64,000 nt of DNA from Bacillus sp. A301a_S52 (GTDB lineage Bacteria > Bacillota > Bacilli > Bacillales > Salisediminibacteriaceae), in the NCBI GenBank assembly GCA_024701455.1, contig JABXYP010000001.1, positions 1,244,001 through 1,308,000 on the forward strand, given 5' to 3'. The notes beneath the pieces are model-generated. The model saw only the letters and a list, made by a program, of their open reading frames with translations, did not search any database and was not told the origin of the DNA. The translations under genes were made by a program, and so were the position numbers. Positions 44,545 to 52,791 of the stretch are shown in pieces (the stretch's first letter is position 1; each line of letters opens with the position of its first letter).

Positions 44545-44595
44545 CTTCTAACCCCTTTCCTTATTTTACATCTTTTTGAAGTAAAATGAAACATG

Positions 44596-44618
44596 AAAAA
44601 ACCGTTCGCGCAGAACGA
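44596..44618 (-). terminator. Probable riboswitch terminator upstream of thiM
   Basis: On the minus strand CGTTC-TGCGC-GAACG forms a short stem followed by G and TTTTTT. It lies between the TPP aptamer and thiM, and is a plausible expression platform with a weak stem. Confidence 0.5.
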
Positions 44619-44636
44619 AAGGTGAAGAGAGTCGTT

Positions 44637-44723
44637 CCACTTTCCTACGCTGGCATGCTGTTCCAGATCAGGTTCAAAGGGATTAAGCAATCGCTTATCT
44701 CAGCCCGAAGGCACCCCTAGTGG
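44637..44723 (-). promoter_or_regulatory. TPP riboswitch (THI element) upstream of thiM
   Basis: On the minus strand: CCACTAGGGGTGCC, CGGGCTGAGA, CCCTTTGAACCTGATCTGG and CCAGCGTAGGAAAGTGG, in the canonical order. The outer CCACT and AGTGG close P1. It should switch off thiM-thiD-thiE when thiamine pyrophosphate is high. Confidence 0.95.
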
Positions 44724-44817
44724 TTAAACTATTGTTTTTTCTATCATCTCTATACTATCATAATAATAATTAGAGGAACAAAAAAATTGAGAAAGTATAA
44801 CAAAAGTGGGGGCAACC

Positions 44818-45894
44818 ATGACAAATTTATTCAAAAAGGCAGAAGCATTTGTTCGGACATGCTATCAAGAGTTAGGAATGGAGGACAAAATAGAAGAGCG
44901 TCTTATGACGATAAAACAAGACATTCAAGAGACGAATTTTTATGAACATACGTTTACAGAGCTAGAGCATGGGGCTAAAATGGCGTGGCGAAACGCTAAT
45001 AAGTGTATCGGTCGTCTGTTTTGGCATACACTTACTGTACGTGATGCCCGTTTGTGTACTGACGAAGAAGCGGTTTTTAACGAATTAACGACACATCTAC
45101 GCTTAGCAACTAACGGTGGTAAAATAAAACCAATGCTGACCTTTTTTGCCCCAAGAAAACACGGTGAAGAGCCTGTTAGGATACTTAACCATCAGCTTGT
45201 TCGTTACGCAGGTTATGAAGTGGAGACAGACGTAATTGGTGATCCGGCGTCGCTGTCATTTACAGCTTTATGTGAGTCATTGGGATGGAGAGGAGAGCGT
45301 TCAGCTTTTGATGTTCTGCCACTGGTAATTAAATTGGGTGATGGTAGCGTGAGATGGCGTGACTTGCCTGAGGACGAGGTACTTCGAGTACCGATTAGTC
45401 ACCCAGATACAGATAAATTAAATGACTTACAATTAGAATGGTACGCCGTTCCGGCTATTACTGACATGATGGTTGAAATTGGTGGGATTGAATACCCAAC
45501 TGTTCCATTCAACGGCTGGTATATGGGTACTGAAATCGGCGCGAGGAACTTTGCTGATGAACAAAGATATAATCTATTACCTATCGTGGCTGAGAAATTA
45601 GGGTTTGATATGACAAAAGCTTCAACGTTATGGAAAGATAAAGCATTAGTAGAGTTAAATCGTGCCGTGCTGCATTCCTTTCAAAAAAAAGGTGTCAGTA
45701 TCGTCGATCATCACACGGCTGCTGAACAGTTTAAGCAATTTGAAAAGCGGGAGAAAATGAGCGGTAGACCACTAACAGGAACATGGAGCTGGCTCATACC
45801 ACCTATGTCTCCAGCAACGACCCATATTTTTCATAAAGACTACAAAGACGAACTTGTATCACCTAATTTTCACTATCAGGAGCGTCTTTTTTAG
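44818..45894 (+). CDS. nos: Bacterial nitric oxide synthase oxygenase
   Basis: Oxidises L-arginine to citrulline and NO using electrons from generic flavoproteins, as Bacillus NOS has no reductase domain. A 358-aa oxygenase domain with the heme-ligating Cys63 in WRNANKCIGR, FFAPRKHGEEPVRILNHQLVRYAGYE, WYAVPAITDMMVEIGGIEYP, FNGWYMGTEIGARN and a C-terminal pterin-region GTWSWLIPPMSPATTHIFHKDY. ATG at 44818 has GTGGGGG upstream. Monocistronic and divergent from the thi operon. Confidence 0.96.
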   Translation: MTNLFKKAEAFVRTCYQELGMEDKIEERLMTIKQDIQETNFYEHTFTELEHGAKMAWRNANKCIGRLFWHTLTVRDARLCTDEEAVFNELTTHLRLATNGGKIKPMLTFFAPRKHGEEPVRILNHQLVRYAGYEVETDVIGDPASLSFTALCESLGWRGERSAFDVLPLVIKLGDGSVRWRDLPEDEVLRVPISHPDTDKLNDLQLEWYAVPAITDMMVEIGGIEYPTVPFNGWYMGTEIGARNFADEQRYNLLPIVAEKLGFDMTKASTLWKDKALVELNRAVLHSFQKKGVSIVDHHTAAEQFKQFEKREKMSGRPLTGTWSWLIPPMSPATTHIFHKDYKDELVSPNFHYQERLF

Positions 45895-45925
45895 GGAAAT
45901 GGCTATCTAAAATAACTTTTTACTC

Positions 45926-45967
45926 AAAAAAATCCAATCGGCATTAGCGTGGTAGCCGGTTGGATTT
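45926..45967. terminator. Terminator between nos and recQ, strongest on the minus strand
   Basis: AATCCAATCGGC / GCCGGTTGGATT stem with one G-T pair. On the minus strand it is followed by TTTTTTT, so it mainly serves recQ, and it probably also ends nos. Confidence 0.85.
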
Positions 45968-46000
45968 GCTATTAAATAATTCTATTCTTCTATCTTAATC

Positions 46001-48136
46001 TTAAGAGTGGATAAGGTATTCATTAACATAAACTTTTAATGTAAAGTAGTCAATTTCTTCGGGGAGTGCCTCTTTTAAAGGTTTTAAACCATTTTCAAGG
46101 CCAATCCGATCCACAGCGTCTTCAATCAATTGAAGATGCTCCGTTTCTACGAGAGAAGAAAAGTCGACATCGTAGCCTTCTTCAGCTGCTTGTAAAAGGT
46201 GACTTTTCACTGTTGTTTCTTTTATATGGCGTAATTCGGCAATATCCTCAACTGTATGGCCGTTTTTAAAAAGGGTGATTGTTTTTTCAAAGCTAGGTGT
46301 CGTATCTTTAACCGTACCAACCCCGTCCCCACTACCGCTAAAGGCGTTTTCTTTTTCGTCAGGGTGGTCTGACACATAGTCTTGAATTGCTTGAAGAAAA
46401 GGCTCACCGTAACTGTCTACTTTCATTTTCCCAACCCCTTTAACGTCAAGTAGTTGTGCCTCTGTTTCAGGGAGCTGGGTGCACATATCATTTAATGTTT
46501 TATCAGAGAAAATCATATACGGTGCAACATTGTGCTCTTTTGCCAGTGCAAGCCGCAGTTCACGCAATGTATGGAAGAGCGGATGTGTTTTCGTATCCAC
46601 TGACACAGGCTGCCGTATTTCTTTTTTAGTCACAGGTGTTTCTCCTTTTAATACTGGAACGGCGTGCTCAGTCAATTGAAGGACAGGGTAAGCACCGCCA
46701 CTCATTTTTAAAAACTGAGATGCTGTTAAATAATCAATGAATTGGCTAACATCTTTTTGTGTCCGGTCTTTCATGAGTCCGTAGGTTGATAATGTGTGTA
46801 AAGAGAAGTCTTTTACTTTTTTATTAGCTGAGCCTACGAGAACTTGGGCAACCATCGTTTTCCCAAATCGTTCATTCATACGCTTGATGCATGAAAACAC
46901 CATTTGAGCCTCTCTTGTCACATCGACGGTTTCACGGTTATCCACGCATTCGGAGCATTGCCCACAAGGAGCGGCCTCATTATCACCAAAATAATGAAGG
47001 ATGTATGATTGTAAACAATTTTCCGTGTGGCAATAATTAACCATCGCTTGTAACTTGCCATATTCTTGCTCCTTTCGCTCTTCCTCCATTAAAGATTGAT
47101 CAATGAGAAATTGTTGGATGCGAATATCCTGAGGACTGAATAAAAGGAGACACTCACTTGGCTCACCATCCCGACCAGCACGTCCTGCTTCTTGATAATA
47201 ACTTTCAATGTTTCTTGGCATTTGTGCGTGTATGACGAAACGAACATTGGATTTATTAATCCCCATTCCAAAGGCATTCGTCGCAACCATTACCCGTGTG
47301 TTATCGTAAACGAATGCTTCTTGCATATGCTGGCGTTCTTCGGCAGACATCCCACCGTGATATTTTCCTACAGCGACGCCTGCACGACTGAGCTGTTGGT
47401 GAAGCTTGTCAACTTCTTTACGGGTAGCGGCATAAATAATACCTGCACTCGTTTTGTTTTGTTGGAGATAGTCTTTAATATAGCTATCTTTATCTATCCC
47501 TTTAATGACATGAAACGATAAATTTTCTCTAGCAAATCCGGTCTGGACGACATGATGATCAGCCACATGAAGTGAACCTGAAATGTCTTTTGTAACTTCT
47601 GGTGTGGCGGTAGCCGTCAAGGCGAGTACAGTAGGTGTGCCGTTTAATTGATTAATCAGTTCAGGGATTTTTAAATAGCTAGGTCTGAAATCATGGCCCC
47701 ACTGTGATAAACAATGGGCTTCATCAATCGCTAATAAAGAGACAGGTAATGTGCGAAGCATACTTAAAAACTGGCCTGACTCTAATCGTTCAGGGGCAAT
47801 ATACACAAGCTTATATTTCCCTTGGCGTATCCCATTAATTCGCTCGTTGACGTCTTCGTAGTGCAAAGAACTATTAATATAGGTCGCTTCAATTCCGACC
47901 TCCTGAAGCTCGTCCACCTGGTCTTTCATTAATGAGATGAGTGGTGAAATGACGAGTGTGACCCCTTTAAACAAAAGTGAAGGTATCTGATAACAGATTG
48001 ATTTTCCGCCTCCGGTAGGCATGACCCCCATCGTGTTGTTTCCGGCAAAAATATTTTCAAGTATGTCTTTTTGGCCCGATCTAAAATGATCATAGCCGAA
48101 ATGTTCTTTTAAACGCTGTTGTGCTTCTATCAGCAT
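46001..48136 (-). CDS. recQ: RecQ-family ATP-dependent DNA helicase
   Basis: A 3'-5' DNA helicase for recombination and repair. The 711 aa contain helicase motifs FRSGQKDILENI, MPTGGGKSICYQIP (Walker A), DEAHCLSQWGHDFRPSY, the C-terminal helicase motif ATNAFGMGINKSNVRFVIHAQMPRNIESYYQEAGRAGRDG, and Zn-binding cysteines in the RQC domain (CHTENCLQSYIL...CGQCSEC). An HRDC domain follows, and an extra C-terminal helix-turn-helix unit of the Firmicute RecQ type. I chose ATG at 48136 with GGAGG upstream; the longer in-frame extension lacks a ribosome binding site. Confidence 0.94.
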   Translation of the reverse strand: MLIEAQQRLKEHFGYDHFRSGQKDILENIFAGNNTMGVMPTGGGKSICYQIPSLLFKGVTLVISPLISLMKDQVDELQEVGIEATYINSSLHYEDVNERINGIRQGKYKLVYIAPERLESGQFLSMLRTLPVSLLAIDEAHCLSQWGHDFRPSYLKIPELINQLNGTPTVLALTATATPEVTKDISGSLHVADHHVVQTGFARENLSFHVIKGIDKDSYIKDYLQQNKTSAGIIYAATRKEVDKLHQQLSRAGVAVGKYHGGMSAEERQHMQEAFVYDNTRVMVATNAFGMGINKSNVRFVIHAQMPRNIESYYQEAGRAGRDGEPSECLLLFSPQDIRIQQFLIDQSLMEEERKEQEYGKLQAMVNYCHTENCLQSYILHYFGDNEAAPCGQCSECVDNRETVDVTREAQMVFSCIKRMNERFGKTMVAQVLVGSANKKVKDFSLHTLSTYGLMKDRTQKDVSQFIDYLTASQFLKMSGGAYPVLQLTEHAVPVLKGETPVTKKEIRQPVSVDTKTHPLFHTLRELRLALAKEHNVAPYMIFSDKTLNDMCTQLPETEAQLLDVKGVGKMKVDSYGEPFLQAIQDYVSDHPDEKENAFSGSGDGVGTVKDTTPSFEKTITLFKNGHTVEDIAELRHIKETTVKSHLLQAAEEGYDVDFSSLVETEHLQLIEDAVDRIGLENGLKPLKEALPEEIDYFTLKVYVNEYLIHS

Positions 48137-48603
48137 TGTAATTCCTCCAAAATAAGTCATTCTCCTGACATTATGGGTAAGACAAATAGGTGATGATATA
48201 CTATTTGCCATTATATGATTGTCTATTAAAGTGATCGTTTCTTTTAATAGTGTACATGAAATTATCGGGTTTTTATACTTTGAAAATACGATCGTATGTG
48301 TTTAGAAAAGTGAAGGATAGTTAAAAAGGGATAAGTAGAGAGAATTATCCTTTGTCATCGCTGAGATTTATTTTTAAATATAGCTTTTAAGCGTTATTTG
48401 AATGAATGTTGTAATTATATTTTCAACACGAGAATAAACAATCAAAAATAAATAAAATAATGTAAGCAAAGGCGGAAATTTTCAGAGGATTAGTTAATTG
48501 TGTAAATCCAATGATGGGAAGGAGTTTATCGCATGAGTAGCTGAAGACAAGCCATTGAGAAAGTGTCAGTCTAAAATAAAAGGGCAGTACATGATTCATA
48601 TTT

Positions 48604-48713
48604 TAACCTCCCTGCAGATAGAGAAAAGAGCTAACGGCCGCTAATGTCCTAAGCTGCTCAACTACCAATCAGTGGGGAAAGACGAAAACCTCCACTGATT
48701 GAAGGTTCGTTTA
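48604..48713 (-). repeat. Short-form interspersed repeat
   Basis: Matches GAGCTAACGGCCGCTAATG, GCTCAACTACCAATCAGTGG and TTGAAGGTTCGTTTAT of the family; the left end is degenerate. The rest of 48137-48874 is AT-rich without a recognisable gene. Confidence 0.65.
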
Positions 48714-48874
48714 TAGAGTGAAGTGGTTCATTTGATATGTGAGATGATAACTACTATAATAGGGTTAATTACTTTATTATAGTTAGTTAAAAGCGTGTGT
48801 GGCTTGGTGAAATAAGAAATTATCAGCAGGTCATAATAACGATTGAAATCATATTAAAGGGAGAGTGTTTAAAA

Positions 48875-49483
48875 ATGAAACATATTTTTAATAAAGGGAC
48901 GAGCGAGCGAACCCTGCTTTTATTACATGGAACTGGTGGAGATGAGCACGATTTAGTTCCGATAGCCGATATGATTGATCCGGACGCTTCTGTGCTAAGT
49001 GTTCGAGGTAATGTTGATGAGAATGGGATGAATCGCTTTTTTCGGAGATTACGTGAAGGTGTATTCGATGAAGAAGATTTAGTTTTCCGGACGAAAGAAT
49101 TGTATGACTTTATCGATAAAGCAGCGGCGGATTATAACGTCGACAAAAACCAAATGATTGCTGTTGGCTATTCAAACGGTGCTAACATTGCGGGAAGTTT
49201 ACTCTATCATTATGACAGACCGCTTCAGGGCGCTATTCTATTACATCCAATGGTGCCGAGACGGGGGATTGACTTACCTAGCATGACCAAACTACCTGTT
49301 TTTATTGGCGCAGGGGCTAATGATCCCATTTGTCCACCGGAAGAAACGAAGGAACTTTATGACAACCTTGAAAAGGCGGGTGCCTCTGTTAATTTATATT
49401 GGGCAAATCAAGGGCATCAGCTTACGAGAGATGAGATAACAGAAGCAAAAGCATGGTATGATAACGCTATTAAAGGAGAGTAA
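48875..49483 (+). CDS. Phospholipase/carboxylesterase-type alpha/beta hydrolase
   Basis: A 202-aa serine hydrolase with LLLLHGTGGDEHDLV (oxyanion region), the nucleophile elbow GYSNGANIAGSLL, Asp in GANDPICPPEE and His in NQGHQLT. It resembles the MhqD/YodD esterase group of bacilli, associated with quinone and electrophile stress. ATG at 48875 has AAAGGGAGAG upstream; a longer frame from 48797 lacks a site. A flavin reductase-like gene follows 6 bp later, and the two are probably one operon. Substrate unknown. Confidence 0.88.
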   Translation: MKHIFNKGTSERTLLLLHGTGGDEHDLVPIADMIDPDASVLSVRGNVDENGMNRFFRRLREGVFDEEDLVFRTKELYDFIDKAAADYNVDKNQMIAVGYSNGANIAGSLLYHYDRPLQGAILLHPMVPRRGIDLPSMTKLPVFIGAGANDPICPPEETKELYDNLEKAGASVNLYWANQGHQLTRDEITEAKAWYDNAIKGE

Positions 49484-49489
49484 CGGCTT

Positions 49490-50098
49490 ATGGCTTATAT
49501 TGATCCCGCTGAGTGGTCTAAGAAAGCGAATTATCAGTTCTTAACATCTGCTGTTACACCACGCCCGATCGCATGGATTACGTCGCAATCGTCACAACGT
49601 GTTTTAAATGCAGCTCCTTTCAGTTATTTTAATATGATATCAGCAGATCCACCATTATTGTCAGTGTCTATTGGAAGAAGGGAAGGAGAACTAAAAGATA
49701 CAGCGAGAAATATTATTGAAACAGGTGAATTTGTCGTTCATGTGATTGATGAAGACAATGTGAGAGTTGCTAATGAAACAGCGGCTAACCTACCGGCAAA
49801 TGAGAGTGAAGTATTAAAGGCAGGTTTAACGGAGATAAACAGCCATAGTGTAACTGTGCCGTCGCTAAAAGAAAGCCGGATCCGTCTCGAATGCCGTTTA
49901 GAGAAACACCTTACTTTCGAAGGAAAAGAGGCGATGACGGACGTAATAATTGGAGAGGTTGTCGCTTATGATGTGGACGATGAGATTCTAACTCCCGATA
50001 ACACGGTAGATACTGCAAAATTAAAGCCTGTTTCACGATTAGGAGGTAAGAAATACGCCTCTCTCGGAGCTGTTTTTGAAATAGATCGCCCTAATTAA
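49490..50098 (+). CDS. Flavin reductase-like FMN-binding protein
   Basis: A 202-aa protein of the flavin reductase/DIM6-NTAB split-barrel family, with TSAVTPRPIAWITSQ near the N-terminus, NAAPFSYFNMISADPPLLSVSIGRR (FMN phosphate binding), DTARNIIETGEFVVHVID and the C-terminal SRLGGKKYASLGAVFEI. ATG at 49490 lies 6 bp after the esterase stop. Family members use FMN for reduction of flavins or oxygenation. With the MhqD-like neighbour, a role in detoxifying quinone-like compounds is an inference. Confidence 0.88.
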   Translation: MAYIDPAEWSKKANYQFLTSAVTPRPIAWITSQSSQRVLNAAPFSYFNMISADPPLLSVSIGRREGELKDTARNIIETGEFVVHVIDEDNVRVANETAANLPANESEVLKAGLTEINSHSVTVPSLKESRIRLECRLEKHLTFEGKEAMTDVIIGEVVAYDVDDEILTPDNTVDTAKLKPVSRLGGKKYASLGAVFEIDRPN

Positions 50099-50327
50099 CA
50101 GTTATTTTCATATCTGTACTTTAAATTTGTGGGAAAATGGGAACTAGCAAGAGGGGGAAGTTGTATTGGAAAGGTTAGAGTTTATTTTGACGGACATCCC
50201 AAAAAAACAAGCTAGATACATTCATTTTTGATGATTTAAAAATTACTTCCTCTCAAGTGCTAAGGTCTCATTTTTATGATCATACTAATTTTATTTTGAA
50301 TTGCCTGATAGAATATTACTCATACTG

Positions 50328-50369
50328 TCAAAAAACCGACCATAATAGGATTGATGGTCGGTTTTTTGA
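50328..50369. terminator. Strong terminator, symmetric
   Basis: TCAAAAAACCGACCAT / ATGGTCGGTTTTTTGA perfect 16-bp palindromic stem around a 10-base loop. It can act on both strands. Confidence 0.9.
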
Positions 50370-50514
50370 CGGGCTGCTCACGCTTTTCCTTTTTGTGCAC
50401 TACCAATACAGAGAATACAATTACCGCCGCAACCCTGTTTGAGAAGAGAAGGGCTCATATTTACTAATGGAAGGTAGTCATCAAAAACTTAAGGCCTTTT
50501 TCAAGGCTTTCTTG

Positions 50515-50554
50515 AAATAGAGACCATACTAATTTAGTGTGATCTCTATTTTTT
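50515..50554. terminator. Second terminator before the TraB-like gene end
   Basis: AAATAGAGA / TCTCTATTT outer stem with ACTAA / TTAGT inside, followed by TTT on the + strand. It lies between the flavin reductase gene and the convergent lipoprotein gene. Confidence 0.75.
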
Positions 50555-50603
50555 CTTTCAGCTACCTGATTAAATATCTCACAATGGTAAAGGATCAGGC
50601 GAC

Positions 50604-51854
50604 TTAAAATCCTTCCGGTGTCTCAACCTGATAGCCCCGCTTCTCCAAAAGACCTGCAATGCTATTATCACCTACGAGGTGCATGGCCCCTACGACAACA
50701 AAATAGGTATCCCCATTATCTTCTTGAAGAAATTCTTCAATTTGATCAGCCATCGCCACATCTCTTTCGTCAAGAGCAAGCTGATCGGTCTCATCGTCCA
50801 TTTCACGTAAGTATGTTAACAAGTCATTGTTACCGCTGCGCCAAAGGTTGATTAATTGTTGTGTATCTTCCTCGTACACGTCGTACCCTTCAACAGTGGC
50901 TTCAAGGCTCTCAATCTGTTCCTCTTCAGGAGCACCGCTAATAGTCTCTAGCTGACTCTCAATTGATTCAAGGCTAATAACTGGGAGGCCATCACTATGA
51001 GCACGCTCCATAAAGTAATTATCAATACCGTGCTCACCACTGAAATCAGTGTCCATCAATGCAACATCTGTAAGGAGCATCGAGACAAACCATGGTTTAT
51101 AAGAATCAACCATGCTACTTGTCATCCCAAATTCTGAAAGGTGTGAGACGGCTTTTTCGTACACCTTTTCATCTAACACATCTGATAATGTGGTGCCATC
51201 CGTATACATACCTTCTTGCATCATGTAGCTCGTGATTTCCATTTCGTCAATGTCTGCCATATCTATTTCCACTGCTAAGTGATCGGCTTCGTCAAATGCC
51301 TCTTCGATCTCGCTGTGAAGAGGATATAAGTTCTCATCGCCTACATGGATTGATCCTAGTAAATAAACTGTTTGATTTCCTTCTGAAACAGTCAAAAAGA
51401 TCCCCTTTGACGGTTCATCCTCAGGATCTTCCACCGAGAGTCGCACTCTCGCGTTCACCTCCATGCCGTCCTCCTCAAGTTGTTCTAACAATTCCCACTG
51501 AGTGTCATCCATCGTTTCTGTAATGAATACGTCACCTGCGTGAAGCACTTCCAGATGCTCTAACTCGTCCAGCGGAGAAAAATCAGTAATGGCATTCCCT
51601 GCAAGGTTCAGATCAGTTAAATTCTCTAACTGTTCGATACCGTCAATCGTTTCAATCCCTGCGTCACTCGCATCAAGGGTTTCTACACTAGCAGCTTCTT
51701 CTGTCGTTACAGCTTCTCCTTCACTGTCCACTGCTTCTAACACGGCTTCTTCCAATGCCGCATCCTCAAATTCTATAGAAGCTGTTGAGTCACTGCATCC
51801 AGCGAATAGGAGCAAGCTAGTTCCTACTAAAGATAATGTTACGTAAGATTTCAT
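50604..51854 (-). CDS. TraB/GumN-family lipoprotein with an N-terminal leucine-rich repeat segment
   Basis: A lipoprotein (lipobox LFAGCSDS) of 416 aa. Residues about 25-115 contain LRR-like turns (LENLTDLNLAGNAITDFSPLDELEHLEVL). Residues about 145-410 form a TraB/GumN domain with VYLLGSIHVGDENLYPL, HLAVEIDM and the C-terminal VVVGAMHLVGDNSIAGLLEKRGY; the conserved GSIH/GAMH motifs match the proposed Tiki-like metalloprotease site. The protein is extremely acidic. ATG at 51854 has TTGGGGGAA upstream. It is monocistronic and divergent from the SNF2 gene. Function unknown. Confidence 0.85.
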   Translation of the reverse strand: MKSYVTLSLVGTSLLLFAGCSDSTASIEFEDAALEEAVLEAVDSEGEAVTTEEAASVETLDASDAGIETIDGIEQLENLTDLNLAGNAITDFSPLDELEHLEVLHAGDVFITETMDDTQWELLEQLEEDGMEVNARVRLSVEDPEDEPSKGIFLTVSEGNQTVYLLGSIHVGDENLYPLHSEIEEAFDEADHLAVEIDMADIDEMEITSYMMQEGMYTDGTTLSDVLDEKVYEKAVSHLSEFGMTSSMVDSYKPWFVSMLLTDVALMDTDFSGEHGIDNYFMERAHSDGLPVISLESIESQLETISGAPEEEQIESLEATVEGYDVYEEDTQQLINLWRSGNNDLLTYLREMDDETDQLALDERDVAMADQIEEFLQEDNGDTYFVVVGAMHLVGDNSIAGLLEKRGYQVETPEGF

Positions 51855-52155
51855 TGTCATTCCCCCAAAGAAGTAAATATATATTATGTCTTAATGAGTT
51901 ACGTCCACAGCATTAAAAAAGTTTCACAAATGGACGAAATGTCACCCATTTATTAACGCGAACAATCGAACATTAAAAAAAGATATTACATGCTTACTTT
52001 TTTAAGGGACTGAGGTGAATGATAGTGCTCTTGGAGGATCACCAACGTCTGAAGATCCGATCACATGATGTGAAAGGGTTTAACTGAATGCGGATCCTTG
52101 CGAAAAGCTCCCGTCTGTAGCAAAAGATCATATGTCAGTCGTTTTATAGGCGTGT

Positions 52156-52256
52156 TTTATTACAGATAACCATCTGTATACCTCCCGGCTTAAAAAAGAG
52201 AAAAATTTAGTCGGGAGATAACGGCCGCTAATGTCCTGATTAAAGTTCGTTTTATT
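52156..52256 (-). repeat. Shortened interspersed repeat
   Basis: TTTATTACAGATAACCATC to AAAGTTCGTTTTATT, with TCGGGAGATAACGGCCGCTA inside. The central module is deleted. It lies 234 bp from the full-length copy at 52490 in the same orientation. Confidence 0.65.
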
Positions 52257-52489
52257 CGTTGATTCAAAGTATGAAGTACATTTTAGTTTACCATACTCGT
52301 AAAGTTGACTTGTGGCTGTTAACTGCTTCTGGTGGTCAATAATGGGTCTTTTGATCTATATTAATAAACAGGACAATTGTGAGTTGTCATAAAAATTGAA
52401 CCGAATGATTTTCGATTTAACAACGGTTATTTGGTAAAATGAAAAAATGAGTGTTTAGCTTTCAGTTAAACATACGATAAATGCGCTAC

Positions 52490-52706
52490 TTTATCACAGA
52501 TAACCGTCCGTAAAACACCCGCCTCAAAATAGAGAGGAGAGCTAACTCTATTTAGTCGGGAGATAACGGCCGCTAATCTCCTGATTCACTCGGGCCAACA
52601 GGATGTTGGTCACACAAGCGTTTTCGCAGGACGCGAAGACGTTAGCTTGTGTTCCTTATCAGTGGAAGAAGAGCGAAAACGCCCACTGATTGAAGGTTCG
52701 TTTTAC
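52490..52706 (-). repeat. Full-length interspersed structured repeat, copy 5 (inverted)
   Basis: The reverse complement of the form at 15145: starts TTTATCACAGATAACCGTCCG, contains AACAGGATGTTGG and the CACAAGCG...GCTTGTG arm, and ends TTGAAGGTTCGTTTTAC. It lies 86 bp upstream of the SNF2 gene. Confidence 0.87.
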
Positions 52707-52791
52707 GTAACTAATCTTCAAATGCTCTCATACAAAACAGATAATTCTAAGTACAGTCACTTTATAAATAATTTAAAAGCAGGTGAAAAAA

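Noticed and set aside
48137..48211. 25-residue N-terminal extension of RecQ
   Set aside because: The extension crosses the good GGAGG site for ATG at 48136 and is not RecQ-like.
48797..48874. N-terminal extension of the esterase
   Set aside because: No ribosome binding site at the upstream start, whereas ATG at 48875 has AAAGGGAGAG and matches the family's start.
50257..50442. Open frame of 61 codons after the flavin reductase gene
   Set aside because: It spans the perfect terminator at 50328-50369 and has no ribosome binding site.
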